The position numbers and the translations under genes were made by a program. Below the pieces are notes generated by a model. The model was not told where the DNA came from. It saw only the letters and a list, made by a program, of their open reading frames with translations, and ran no database searches. This document shows, piece after piece, positions 1-8,981 of a stretch of 64,000 bases of DNA. The DNA is from Pararhodobacter sp. CCB-MM2 (GTDB taxonomy: Bacteria > Pseudomonadota > Alphaproteobacteria > Rhodobacterales > Rhodobacteraceae): assembly GCF_001691415.1 (NCBI RefSeq), contig NZ_LRRR01000016.1, forward strand, positions 29,533 to 93,532, given 5' to 3'. Position 1 is the first letter of the stretch. Each line of letters begins with the position of its first letter.

Positions 1-168
1 GCGCCCCGGCTGGACAAGGCGATCAGCCGCTTCGACTGCGCCGTGGAACAGGCCTTCGACCAAGGCAGCCACACCGTCTTTCTGGGCCGCGTCACCGATC
101 TGGGCACCGCCCCCGGCGCGAGCCTGCTGTACCGCGACGGCTTCTTCCGTCGCCTATCCCCGGAGTAA
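1..168 (+). CDS. Flavin reductase-like protein, C-terminal fragment
   Basis: Only the last 55 codons are in the window; the frame is open from base 1 and stops with TAA at 166-168. The peptide contains HTVFLGRV and, near the end, PLLYxxG-like residues (ASLLYRDGFFRRL). This matches the C-terminus of the FMN-binding split-barrel flavin reductases (HpaC/NtaB type), where the strand ending in LLYhrG is typical. Such enzymes supply reduced flavin to two-component monooxygenases. It ends 6 bp before the tandem SDR gene, so the two are probably cotranscribed. Inference is from a short fragment; another split-barrel flavoprotein is possible. Confidence 0.6.
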   Translation, partial: APRLDKAISRFDCAVEQAFDQGSHTVFLGRVTDLGTAPGASLLYRDGFFRRLSPE

Positions 169-174
169 GACCCC

Positions 175-1713
175 ATGACCCGAACCTGCCTTGTCACCGG
201 TGCCGCAGGCGGCATCGGTCGCGCACTCATGTCCGAATTGTCCGAACCCGGCACGGAGATGATCGCCGTCGATCTGCCCGGCAGCGGCGTTCTGGACCTG
301 CCCGACAGCCGGAATTTCGAATGCGACCTCTCCGACGAGGCGCAAATCCTCGCCCTCTGGCAGCAGCTGGATGCCGAGGGTCTGGCGGTCACCGTGCTGG
401 TCAACAATGCCGCCATGGGCCCCACGATGGCCCCGACAGTTGAGACTGACATTGCGCATTTTCGCCTAACTTTGCGCACTAACTCGTATGCGCCATTTCT
501 GATGGCCCGAGAGGCCGCGACGCGCATGCCGAACGGCGGGGCGATCGTGAACACCGCCTCGCTGGCCGGCGTCCTTGGGAACCCGTGCCGGAACGCCTAT
601 GCCGCGTCGAAAGCCGCGCTGATTTCGATGACACGCTCGCTGGCCTGCGAATGGGCCGCGCGCGGCATTCGCGTGAACGCCATCGCGCCGGGCTATGTCC
701 GCACGCCGATGGTCGCCGCGCTGGAGGCCGCCGGGAAAGCCGACCTCAGCGCCGTGCGGCGCCGCATCCCGATGGGCCGTCTGGCCCGCGCCGACGAGAT
801 GGCTTCGGCCATCGGCTTCCTCGCCTCGGACCGCGCGCGCTATGTCACGGGCACCATACTGGGCGTCGATGGCGGGTGGCTGTCCTTCAACCAGCCGGGC
901 GACGCGCATCCCCCAGCCGACACGGTGCCCGAGGCCGAACTCAGCCCCCCTGCCCCGCCGACCGGCCCGCGCCGCGTGGTCATCACGGGGGCGGCGGACG
1001 GCATCGGCGCCGCCCATGCCGCGCGCTTCATCGCCGGCGGGGACAGCGTCATCCTGCTCGACCGCAATGCCGAGGCGCTGGCCGCCCGCGGCAAGGCTCT
1101 CGGTCCCCAGGCAACCGCCCTGCCCTGCGACGTCAGCGACGATGCCGCGGTCGAGGCCGCCTTCGCCCAGATCGGCGCCGTTGATGTGCTGGTCAACAAC
1201 GCGGCCATCGCTGACACGTTCAAACCCGCCGAGGAACAGGATTTCGCCGACCTGCACCGCACCTTCGAGGTCAATCTCACGGGCGCCTTCGCCTGCATCA
1301 AGGCCGCCCTGCCCCGGCTCCGTCCGGGCGGCGTGATCGTCAACATCGGCTCCATCGCGGGGCTGGTCCCCATGGCCCCGCGCCACGCCTACGGGGCCTC
1401 CAAGGCCGGGATCGACATCCTCACCCGCTGCCTCGCGGCCGAGCTGGGACCGCAGGGCTTCCGCGTCGTCACCGTCGCGCCGGGCTACATCCGCACGCCG
1501 GGCGTCGCCGCGCTCGAGGCCAAGGGGCAGGTCGACAGCCGATCGATCCGCGCGCGGATCCCGATGGGCGACCTTGGCCGGCCCGAGGATATCGCCGAGG
1601 CCGTGCATTTCGTGGCCTCCCCCGCCGCCAGCTATATCAACGGCACGCTCTTGGGCGTGGACGGCGGCTGGAACGCCTTCGGCAGCGCCGGAGAGGCCAG
1701 CGAGCAGCCCTGA
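175..1713 (+). CDS. Tandem-domain short-chain dehydrogenase/reductase (two SDR domains)
   Basis: 512 aa with two complete classical SDR domains joined by a Pro-rich linker (about residues 240-265). Domain 1 has the nucleotide loop TGAAGGIG (8-15), NNAA (77-80), Ser129 and YAASK (Tyr142, Lys146). Domain 2 has TGAADGIG (271-278), NNAA (341-344), Ser393 and YGASK (Tyr406, Lys410). Both catalytic sets look intact. Both domains end in the same VDGGW motif, suggesting an internal duplication. A normal SDR is about 250 aa, so this is a fusion, a form known among Rhodobacterales. Substrate unknown. Bases about 430-490, in domain 1, are visibly poorer in GC than the surroundings. It follows the flavin reductase closely and converges on the replication initiator with no gap. 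Confidence 0.88.
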   Translation: MTRTCLVTGAAGGIGRALMSELSEPGTEMIAVDLPGSGVLDLPDSRNFECDLSDEAQILALWQQLDAEGLAVTVLVNNAAMGPTMAPTVETDIAHFRLTLRTNSYAPFLMAREAATRMPNGGAIVNTASLAGVLGNPCRNAYAASKAALISMTRSLACEWAARGIRVNAIAPGYVRTPMVAALEAAGKADLSAVRRRIPMGRLARADEMASAIGFLASDRARYVTGTILGVDGGWLSFNQPGDAHPPADTVPEAELSPPAPPTGPRRVVITGAADGIGAAHAARFIAGGDSVILLDRNAEALAARGKALGPQATALPCDVSDDAAVEAAFAQIGAVDVLVNNAAIADTFKPAEEQDFADLHRTFEVNLTGAFACIKAALPRLRPGGVIVNIGSIAGLVPMAPRHAYGASKAGIDILTRCLAAELGPQGFRVVTVAPGYIRTPGVAALEAKGQVDSRSIRARIPMGDLGRPEDIAEAVHFVASPAASYINGTLLGVDGGWNAFGSAGEASEQP

Positions 1714-2418
1714 TCAGGCGTCGTCGGCACCGATCTCGATGGCCTGCACGCGCGGCTCCAACCGCCGTGCAGCGCCCATCAACCGACCCATCAGATGGGT
1801 GCGCAGGTAATTCGCCTGATAACGCCCCTTGGTGCGCAACATCAGCGTGCCGCCCACGATCCCTTCCTCAGTGATGCCCTGCATCCACGCCCGCGCCGTC
1901 GCCGGATCCCCCGCCGCCAGCAGCGTCAGCAAGCGCGGCCAGACCTGCCCCTGCGGCACTTCCGTGGGGGCGCTGGCGGGGAAGCGGACGATCTTGCTCT
2001 CCTCCGCCTGCGGGACGGCGGCTTGGCCCTCCTGCGGATTCATCCGCGCCTCGAAATCGCGGCCGACGCGCGCCCAGTCGGGGCGGCTGGCCGCCAGCAG
2101 CTCGTCGATCCCCAGACCGTATTCCGCCACCCTGCCCCGCGCCGAGGCCCGCTTCAGCTTCAGCCACTCTCGCGCCCGGAACTCGGCCATCACCCGCTTG
2201 ACCGTGCGCTCATCCACCGACCACATCCGTGCCAGATCGGCCTGCGCCACCGCCAGCGTATCCGTCGCCCAATTGTAGCGTGCGGTGATCGCGAGGATCA
2301 GGCGCAAGACCAGCCGCTGCTCTGCCGGGCTTGAGGCCAGCGCCATGGCCCCCAGCGCCGTGAGCAGGTCGTACTTGCGCGAAGCGGCCCCGTTGCCAAC
2401 GGGTTTGAGGACGCTCAT
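1714..2418 (-). CDS. DnaA-like plasmid replication initiator
   Basis: 234 aa. The start was set at the ATG read on the minus strand at 2416-2418 (MSVLKPVGNG), because this N-terminus and the following AASRKYDLLTALGA are the typical beginning of the family. A much longer upstream frame is open but lies in the non-coding origin region. Residues about 55-90 form a winged-helix/HTH (ARMWSVDERTVKRVMAEFR). The last 75 residues (from VWPRLLTLL) resemble DnaA domain I, with the spaced pattern W..L..L......AW. This combination defines the DnaA-like replication initiators of Rhodobacterales plasmids, one of the replicon classes of that order besides RepABC, RepA and RepB types. It is divergent from parAB across a 607-bp candidate origin, the usual layout. 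Confidence 0.85.
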   Translation of the reverse strand: MSVLKPVGNGAASRKYDLLTALGAMALASSPAEQRLVLRLILAITARYNWATDTLAVAQADLARMWSVDERTVKRVMAEFRAREWLKLKRASARGRVAEYGLGIDELLAASRPDWARVGRDFEARMNPQEGQAAVPQAEESKIVRFPASAPTEVPQGQVWPRLLTLLAAGDPATARAWMQGITEEGIVGGTLMLRTKGRYQANYLRTHLMGRLMGAARRLEPRVQAIEIGADDA

Positions 2419-2572
2419 GGCGAATCCTTGGGTTTGTCCGTATGGACGTGTTGCTCGATCCGGGTCGTTGCCCGAGAGGTGGGATTGCGTCGTTTCGGGC
2501 CGTTCTGGTCCACTTCCGTTGGAAGGTCCAGACCCGGATCCAACGCTTTTCCCATCTTCCACGGAATTTACG

Positions 2573-2582
2573 TTGGGACGGT
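2573..2582 (+). repeat. Origin repeat GGAATTTACG, copy 1
   Basis: The same decamer recurs, inverted, at 2983-2993 and with one base less in the A-run at 2960-2969. It is a possible initiator-binding iteron. Three copies only, so tentative. Confidence 0.4.
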
Positions 2583-2652
2583 TCCGAGTGTCAACGATTC
2601 TGTGACCAAAGCCTGCCAGCCGGGCCTGGTGATCCCTGATCCTGACCCAAAA

Positions 2653-2669
2653 CCGATTTAAAAAATCGG
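2653..2669. repeat. AT-rich perfect inverted repeat in candidate origin
   Basis: Arms CCGATTT and AAATCGG around AAA. It is the most AT-rich stretch of the region and could be an unwinding or hairpin element. There is no T-run after it, so a terminator reading is weaker. Confidence 0.5.
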
Positions 2670-2910
2670 GTTGCTTGGTATTAGGGGACATCCTGTGTGT
2701 CACCCCATTGCGGGTCCTTTGTCCCCCCAAGCGTGGTGGCGGGCCTTCCGGTGTCCCCCTAAGTCTGGGGTTTCGCGCCGTATTCGCCCTGCCGACCCTG
2801 CCCGGCCGAATCGCGGTACTGCGGGTGCATTTCGTCCCCGCCATCCGAATCAGCGACGGGCCAAAAGTCCCTGTAACCAAAGTGCTATCCGGACCCGAGG
2901 GACGTCGCAG

Positions 2911-2926
2911 TGTCCCCGCGGGGACA
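2911..2926. repeat. parS palindrome 1 (TGTCCCCGCGGGGACA)
   Basis: Perfect 16-bp palindrome in the parA upstream region. Seven perfect or near-perfect copies occur from 2911 to 5832 and I noticed none in the other 58 kb. They surround and enter parAB, as expected for a ParB-binding centromere. Confidence 0.75.
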
Positions 2927-2959
2927 GAATGCATCAAAACGTCCTTTAGGGAAAGATCC

Positions 2960-2993
2960 GGATTTACGCTTTCTGCATTTCCGCGTAAATTCC
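2960..2993. repeat. Inverted pair of origin repeats (GGATTTACGC ... GCGTAAATTCC)
   Basis: Left arm 2960-2969, right arm 2983-2993, 13-bp spacer. It lies 32 bp before parA and repeats the motif at 2573-2582. Candidate initiator-binding site, or a parA operator. Confidence 0.45.
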
Positions 2994-3025
2994 GATCATC
3001 GAGCAAACAACGTTGAGAGACCGCC

Positions 3026-4330
3026 ATGTTCACGCATGAAGACCTGTCCCGCCTTCAGGCGCAGTCCCTGAAGATGCAGGGCTGGATCCGGCAGCAGACC
3101 TATTCGCCCGAGCACGAGAAGACGCTGCGCCGTTTCTCCAGCTGGGAATTGGGAGAGTTGATCCTGAAGGTCAACCAATCCACCCTGCGCGGCAAACTGG
3201 CCGCGGACCCCTCGCTCCCTCAGGGCCTTGTTGAGGAGGATGGCCGCCAACGCTGGTTCACCCTCGACGAGATCAACGAGATCCGCCGCCGTCTGCGCAT
3301 CAACCGCCAGTCGCTGCAGCCGCGCCGCCCCGCGGGGAAACGCGCGCTACGGGCCGCCATCGCCAACTTCAAAGGGGGCGCCGGCAAGTCGACCGTCGCC
3401 CTGCACTTCGCCCATGCCGCGGCGCTGGATGGCTACCGCGTGCTGACCGTCGACTTCGACCCGCAGGCGACGCTGAGCCACTCGATGGGCCTATCCGACG
3501 TGGCCGAAGAATACACCGTTTGGGGCATCATGGCGCGCGACCTCATCCGCGAGACGGAGCGCATGAACTCCACCGCCCGCGGCGCTGAGAGCGGGACCGC
3601 CCTGCCCCAGCGCAAGCTGCCCTCGTCGATCACCGAGATGGGCCTCGCCGATCTGCGCCTCACCGACTTCATCAAGCCGACCAGCTGGTCCACGATCGAC
3701 ATCGTCCCCAGCTGTGCCAACGCGGCCTTCGTCGAATTCGCCAGCGCGCAGTATCGGCACCTGAACCCGGAATGGTCGTTCTTCGCGGCGGTCTCGCGCT
3801 TCCTTGATAGCCTGCCCGACGACAGCTACGACTTCATCATCTTCGATTGCCCGCCCGCCATTGGCTATCAGTCGATGAACGCGGTCTTCGCGGCGGACAT
3901 GCTCTATATCCCCTCGGGCCCCGGCTATTGGGAATACGATTCCACCACCTCCTTCATCGGCCAGCTCGGCGAGGCGCTGGAGGATTTGAGCGGGTTCTCG
4001 GGTCTTGTCCCCGCGGGGACATTCTCGCTGCCGAAGGCGTTTCTGGACCTGCGCTTCCTGATTACGCGCTATGAGCCGAACAATGATCTGCATCGTGCGA
4101 TGCAGGAAGCCTTCGGCAAGGTGTTCGGCGATAGGATGGCCGAGCACCCGATCGAGCTGACCCGCGCGGTCGAGCAATCGGGACGCTTCCTATCCTCGGT
4201 CTATGAGATCGACTACCGGCAGATGACGCGGGAAACCTGGCGTCGGGCGCGGCTGTCCTTCGATCGGGCCTACGAGGAATTCCGCACCCATGCGCTGAAC
4301 GCCTGGGATCAGATGGAGGATAAGGCATGA
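3026..4330 (+). CDS. parA: ParA-family partition ATPase
   Basis: 434 aa. The N-terminal ~100 residues are helical with an HTH-like stretch (FTLDEINEIRRRL, about 78-90), as in the larger plasmid ParA/RepA partition proteins that repress their own operon. The deviant Walker A motif KGGAGKST is at 116-123, with the signature Lys; VDFDPQA and IIFDCPPAIG give the A' and Walker B regions. It acts with ParB and parS to position the replicon at division. The start at 3026 follows GAGAGA. Its 3' end overlaps parB by ATGA. One parS palindrome lies inside the gene at 4006-4021 (codons about 327-332, read as VPAGT). Confidence 0.93.
   Translation: MFTHEDLSRLQAQSLKMQGWIRQQTYSPEHEKTLRRFSSWELGELILKVNQSTLRGKLAADPSLPQGLVEEDGRQRWFTLDEINEIRRRLRINRQSLQPRRPAGKRALRAAIANFKGGAGKSTVALHFAHAAALDGYRVLTVDFDPQATLSHSMGLSDVAEEYTVWGIMARDLIRETERMNSTARGAESGTALPQRKLPSSITEMGLADLRLTDFIKPTSWSTIDIVPSCANAAFVEFASAQYRHLNPEWSFFAAVSRFLDSLPDDSYDFIIFDCPPAIGYQSMNAVFAADMLYIPSGPGYWEYDSTTSFIGQLGEALEDLSGFSGLVPAGTFSLPKAFLDLRFLITRYEPNNDLHRAMQEAFGKVFGDRMAEHPIELTRAVEQSGRFLSSVYEIDYRQMTRETWRRARLSFDRAYEEFRTHALNAWDQMEDKA
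4006..4021. repeat. parS palindrome 2, inside parA
   Basis: Perfect TGTCCCCGCGGGGACA embedded in coding sequence, translated as part of LVPAGTF. Confidence 0.75.
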
Positions 4331-5418
4331 GCAAGCGCCGGATTTTCGACATCGGCTTTCCGGCCGACGAGACGCCCGCCGCGCAGCCTGCGGCGCCGGC
4401 TGTCCCCGCGGGGACAGAAGCCTCGGCGCGTCGCGGGCCGATGGCCGCCGCGATCACCGAGAACGCCGATGCCCTGCGCGAGCGCGCGCAGATCGAGACC
4501 CGGATCCGGGCCGAGAATGACGAGTTGGCGCATGAGTTCGTGCGGCTGCGCAAGCTGGGACTGGTCGTCGACCTGATCGATCTGGACGCCATCCGCGCCG
4601 AGGAGCTGACCCGCGACCGCGCCGCCGGACGGGACGAGGATATTGACGAGCTGAAGGAATCGATCCGAGAGATCGGCCTGTCGAACCCGATCCGCGTCGT
4701 CGCGCGCGGTGACGGGTTCGAGCTGATCCAGGGCTTCCGCCGGTTGATGGCTTTTCGCGAGCTGCACGCGGAAACCGGTGACGAGCGGTTCGCGAAGGTC
4801 CCCGCGGGGCTGGTACCGCCGGGTGACGGGATCGACATGCTCTATCGCCGGATGGTCGATGAGAACATGGTGCGCCGGGACATCTCGTTCGCCGAGATGG
4901 CCGAACTGGCGCGCGCCTATCACGCCGATCCTGAGACGCCGGCAGGCACGTTGGATGCGGCGATCGCGGCGCTGTTCGGCTCGGCCAATCGGCAGAAGCG
5001 GGTCTACATCCGTAACTTCGCCAAGCTGCTCGATGCGCTTGGTGGGGCGCTGATGCATGCGCCGTCGATCCCGCGGGCGCTGGGGTTGTCGCTTTGGAAG
5101 GCCGTGGATCGTGACCCGTCGCTGGTCGCGCGGGTGTCGCGCAAGCTGGCCGCCGAGCCGCAGCGAGACGCGGATCGGGAGTTGGCGATCCTGCGCGAGA
5201 TGGCCGAGAGCCCGGCGCCCGTCAGTTCTGAGGTCGAGGCCAAGCCGCGCAAGCCCGGCGCGAAGACAACGCTGCGCGTGCCGCACGGTGGGATGATCGC
5301 GCAGTGCACGGCATCGGACGGCCGCGTTGAGCTGCGCCTGCCGCGCGACTTTTCGGCGGTGGACCGGATGCGGCTGGAGAAGGCGGTGGCGGCGTTTCTT
5401 GCTTCGCTCGACGACTGA
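4327..5418 (+). CDS. parB: ParB-family partition protein
   Basis: 363 aa, start overlapping the parA stop (ATGA at 4327-4330). After a low-complexity N-terminus, residues about 105-150 carry the ParB N-domain pattern: DIDELKESIREIGLSNPI, then GFELIQGFRRLMAFREL with the GxRR box of the nucleotide-binding pocket. A helical DNA-binding region follows (about 190-260: MVRRDISFAEMAELARAY), and then a C-terminal segment probably for dimerisation. RepB/ParB class. Two parS-type palindromes lie within the gene (4401-4416, and a degenerate one at 4797-4812) and one starts one base after the stop codon. Confidence 0.92.
   Translation: MSKRRIFDIGFPADETPAAQPAAPAVPAGTEASARRGPMAAAITENADALRERAQIETRIRAENDELAHEFVRLRKLGLVVDLIDLDAIRAEELTRDRAAGRDEDIDELKESIREIGLSNPIRVVARGDGFELIQGFRRLMAFRELHAETGDERFAKVPAGLVPPGDGIDMLYRRMVDENMVRRDISFAEMAELARAYHADPETPAGTLDAAIAALFGSANRQKRVYIRNFAKLLDALGGALMHAPSIPRALGLSLWKAVDRDPSLVARVSRKLAAEPQRDADRELAILREMAESPAPVSSEVEAKPRKPGAKTTLRVPHGGMIAQCTASDGRVELRLPRDFSAVDRMRLEKAVAAFLASLDD
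4401..4416. repeat. parS palindrome 3, inside parB
   Basis: Perfect TGTCCCCGCGGGGACA in the N-terminal low-complexity part of parB, again read as VPAGT. Confidence 0.75.
4797..4812. repeat. parS-like palindrome 4, degenerate, inside parB
   Basis: GGTCCCCGCGGGGCTG: the central 12 bp are conserved and the outer bases differ from the consensus. Read as KVPAGL. Confidence 0.5.
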
Positions 5419-5419
5419 G

Positions 5420-5435
5420 TGTCCCCATGGGGACG
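5420..5435. repeat. parS palindrome 5, after parB
   Basis: TGTCCCCATGGGGACG, one base after the parB stop. The central CG step is AT and the last base differs. Confidence 0.65.
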
Positions 5436-5447
5436 GGAAAATTGGAG

Positions 5448-5481
5448 GGCCCCGGCGCGAGAGTGCCGGGGCCTTTTCCTT
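5448..5481 (+). terminator. Rho-independent terminator of parAB
   Basis: Stem GGCCCCGGC / GCCGGGGCC with a short loop, followed by TTTTCCTT, 30 bp after parB. Confidence 0.8.
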
Positions 5482-5629
5482 GATGTGGGCCGTGGTGATA
5501 CGGCGGGGCAGGGCAGGGCGGCGGATGCTGGTTCGGCGGATTGACTCTGCGAGGGGAGGATTGGTGGCGACCGGATGGTGCGGCTCTCCCGGTGCATGTT
5601 CAGTTGGGTTGGGTGACGAGATTGCGGCC

Positions 5630-5645
5630 TGTCCCCGTGGGGACA
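5630..5645. repeat. parS palindrome 6
   Basis: TGTCCCCGTGGGGACA, one central mismatch to the perfect palindrome. Confidence 0.7.
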
Positions 5646-5816
5646 AGGGGACGAACTGGCGCGGCGTCGGGCACACGTTGCGCCAGGGTGAGGCATCGGT
5701 TTTCGCCTGTGGTGATGAGTGTTTAGAGTTATGCTCAAGTGGTGCGCAAAAGGATCGAATTATGCGCAACAATGGAGTGAAGGTTTTCTTCTGTCTCGGG
5801 ATGCCGCGCCGCCTTG

Positions 5817-5832
5817 CGTCCCCGCGGGGACA
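5817..5832. repeat. parS palindrome 7
   Basis: CGTCCCCGCGGGGACA, one outer base different. Last copy, 86 bp before the GAF/Fis activator gene. Confidence 0.7.
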
Positions 5833-5917
5833 GCTCTGAAAGCCCTCATTTGCCACTTTCCGCCAACTTCCCGGCGGGGCTTCCGGCGCCGTAAGATCCC
5901 GGCCGGGAGGAACGGAT

Positions 5918-6883
5918 ATGGCGGCGCTGTCTCAGCACATTGCGAAGGTCTATCAAACGGCCAGCGATCCGGGCGCGGCGGCGCGCTCGCGTCTGGCGGC
6001 GTCGTGGCGCCGGTCCCTGGCGCATCACGGGTTGGACCCGGCGCAGCGGCGCGAGGTGCATCGGGTCACCGACACCACGCTCTCCAGCCATCGCGAACGG
6101 GCCGAGGCGATGCTGCTCGTTGCGCGACCCAAGCTGGATCAGTTGTACCAACTCGTCGGCAGCTCGGGCTGCGGGGTGTTGCTGACCGACGCGCAGGGCG
6201 TGGTCCTGGATCTGCGCGCGTCAGTCAGTGACCAATCGGTGTTCGAGGCCTGGGGGCTGCATCCCGGCGCGGATTGGTCCGAGGCCTCGGAAGGTACCAA
6301 CGGCATCGGTACCTGCATCGCGGAACAGCGCCGGGTGATCATCGACCGCGAACAACATTTCTTCGCCCGCAACACCGCGATGAGCTGCATGGACGCGCCG
6401 ATCTTCGGGCCTGAGGGCGAGCTGATCGGCGCGCTGGACGTGTCCTCGGCCCGGGCGGACCAGACCGAGGGGTTCAACCGGCTGATCGCCGCGACGGTCG
6501 CGCAGACCGCCCGGCAGATCGAAGCCGACCATTTCCGCGCCTCGTTCCCGCGGGCCCGGATCGTCGTCGCCGATCAGGACGACAGCGAGGCCGCGACGCT
6601 GCTGGCCGTCGACAGCGACGATCTGGTGATCGGCGCGACGCGGGGGGCGCGCAAGGTCTTCGGGCTGAACGCGACGGGGCCGGTGCGGTCGGTGCCGGCC
6701 TCGGATCTGTTCGGGCGCGAGGACGGCGCGCGCGGGTTCGAGAAGGCCGAACGCGCAGCGGTGATGCGGGCCTTGGCGCGGGCGCAGGGCAATGTGTCCG
6801 AGGCCGCGCGGGCGCTGGGGGTCGGGCGGGCAACGCTCTATCGCCGGATGAACCGGCTGGGGATCGACCAGAACCTCGCCTGA
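5918..6883 (+). CDS. GAF-Fis transcriptional activator, AcoR-like but lacking the AAA+ domain
   Basis: 321 aa. The N-terminal half contains a GAF sensor domain (about residues 75-190, including EGTNGIGTCIAE and HFFARN.AMSCMDAPIFG, hallmarks of AcoR-type regulators). The last ~45 residues are a Fis-type HTH (AVMRALARAQGNVSEAARALGVGRATLYRRM). Full-length AcoR has a sigma-54 interacting AAA+ ATPase of about 230 aa between these parts; here it is missing and the spacer is short. It therefore cannot drive sigma-54 promoters by itself and is expected to act with ordinary RNA polymerase. RBS GGGAGGA. It directly precedes exaC, and short versions of this regulator are commonly linked to ExaC-type aldehyde dehydrogenases. 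Confidence 0.85.
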   Translation: MAALSQHIAKVYQTASDPGAAARSRLAASWRRSLAHHGLDPAQRREVHRVTDTTLSSHRERAEAMLLVARPKLDQLYQLVGSSGCGVLLTDAQGVVLDLRASVSDQSVFEAWGLHPGADWSEASEGTNGIGTCIAEQRRVIIDREQHFFARNTAMSCMDAPIFGPEGELIGALDVSSARADQTEGFNRLIAATVAQTARQIEADHFRASFPRARIVVADQDDSEAATLLAVDSDDLVIGATRGARKVFGLNATGPVRSVPASDLFGREDGARGFEKAERAAVMRALARAQGNVSEAARALGVGRATLYRRMNRLGIDQNLA

Positions 6884-6905
6884 CCTGTCTCAAACATGAG
6901 ACAGG
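6884..6905. promoter_or_regulatory. 22-bp inverted repeat, likely operator upstream of exaC
   Basis: Perfect 9-bp arms CCTGTCTCA and TGAGACAGG around AACA, beginning right after the activator stop codon and about 100 bp before exaC. No T-run follows. It is a good candidate binding site for the adjacent GAF/Fis activator. No sigma-54 promoter with correct -24/-12 spacing was found beside it. Confidence 0.6.
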
Positions 6906-7006
6906 TGGCCGCGACAGGCCGCTTGCCCCCGGCTGACAGACTCAAGCCCGCCGCACATCCTCAACTCATCCCCGGTGGAGGACCGGGACGGGTAACGGAG
7001 GATCCC

Positions 7007-8527
<1,521 letters not shown>

Positions 8528-8620
8528 GGTTGGACGTTTAAGCCACGCATCGGGTTGATCCGGAACCCCGTGGGTCCGGTGCCGAAAGGGACCGGATCCT
8601 CCTCCCCTCGGGGTATCGAG

Positions 8621-8651
8621 CCGCCGACCTCCTCCCGGGTCGGCGGTTTTT
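8621..8651 (+). terminator. Rho-independent terminator after exaC
   Basis: Perfect arms CCGCCGACC / GGTCGGCGG followed by TTTTT. Confidence 0.85.
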
Positions 8652-8792
8652 CGTTGTGCCGTCAGAGGGCGGGGCAGGGGGGCTTTACAATCCTGACAAA
8701 AATAATAAGAAAAAAGATACCCAGTCTTGGACCCCGACTCGAATGCGGGGGCGCGGCCCGGCAGCAACGTCATCTTCTGATCGGAGGCTTCC

Positions 8793-8981
8793 GTGCGACA
8801 TGCCGAGACACGCGATTTTCTTCAGCGCCTTCTGGCGAGCGATCCGGGCGCGGGCGGGGACACCGGCTGCGACGCCGGTATCGACGGCGGCGTCAACTGG
8901 GGCCTTGTCGAAGGTCTCCTCGATCGCAGCCGGGCCGAAACACGCCGCGAGAACACGGGGCGTCGCGATGGCCTGCGATAA
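8793..8981 (+). CDS. Small hypothetical protein (62 aa)
   Basis: GTG start at 8793 supported by RBS CGGAGG 5 bp upstream, and preceded by an AT-rich stretch (8690-8730) that may hold a promoter. The product is MRHAETRDFLQRLL..., with an acidic Gly/Asp-rich middle (GAGGDTGCDAGIDGGVNWG). It overlaps the next gene by 14 bp in another frame, suggesting translational coupling. No family recognised. Confidence 0.5.
   Translation: MRHAETRDFLQRLLASDPGAGGDTGCDAGIDGGVNWGLVEGLLDRSRAETRRENTGRRDGLR

Larger units (their letters stand above)
2419..3025. other. Candidate replication origin and divergent initiator/parA promoter region
   Basis: 607 bp with no convincing gene between the initiator (leftward) and parA (rightward). 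Visible structure: a short AT-rich perfect inverted repeat (2653-2669); three copies of a GGA(A)TTTACG motif, two of them as an inverted pair at 2960-2993 next to parA; half parS-like elements TTAGGGGACA (2681-2690) and TGTCCCCCTAA (2752-2762) facing each other; one full parS palindrome at 2911-2926. The position between a plasmid initiator and parAB, and the repeats, support an origin. No canonical TTATCCACA DnaA boxes were seen. Open frames here are poor in codon structure and were not called. Confidence 0.6.
5482..5917. other. Non-coding spacer with two parS sites
   Basis: Together with the terminator this makes a 499-bp stretch without a convincing gene. Open frames here have no good start and no recognisable protein. 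It holds parS copies 6 and 7 and, near 5735-5790, an AT-richer stretch that could carry a promoter for the downstream activator gene. Confidence 0.55.

Noticed and set aside
466..1608. Long antisense frames opposite the tandem SDR, and many similar long frames opposite other genes (for example 6890-8773, 20778-22865, 59005-61098)
   Set aside because: High-GC shadow frames rich in Arg, Ala, His and Gly; the other strand has clear families in each case.
2419..3033. Extension of the initiator gene to 439 aa across the spacer, and several rightward frames there
   Set aside because: The family N-terminus is at 2418; the extension reads through origin repeats and has no protein-like composition.
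3328..3337. CCCCGCGGGG in parA as an eighth parS site
   Set aside because: Only the GC core matches; the T/A arms that define the other copies are missing.
5327..5839. 170-aa frame covering the end of parB and the parS spacer
   Set aside because: It is a shifted frame of parB followed by non-coding repeats, without RBS or recognisable sequence.
6896..6930. Sigma-54 promoter before exaC
   Set aside because: TGG and TTGC elements are present, but the GG to GC spacing is wrong, and the adjacent regulator lacks the AAA+ domain.
6896..7006. Longer start for exaC beginning with MRQVAATG
   Set aside because: It would begin inside the palindrome and lacks an RBS; the ATG at 7007 has one and gives the normal ExaC length.
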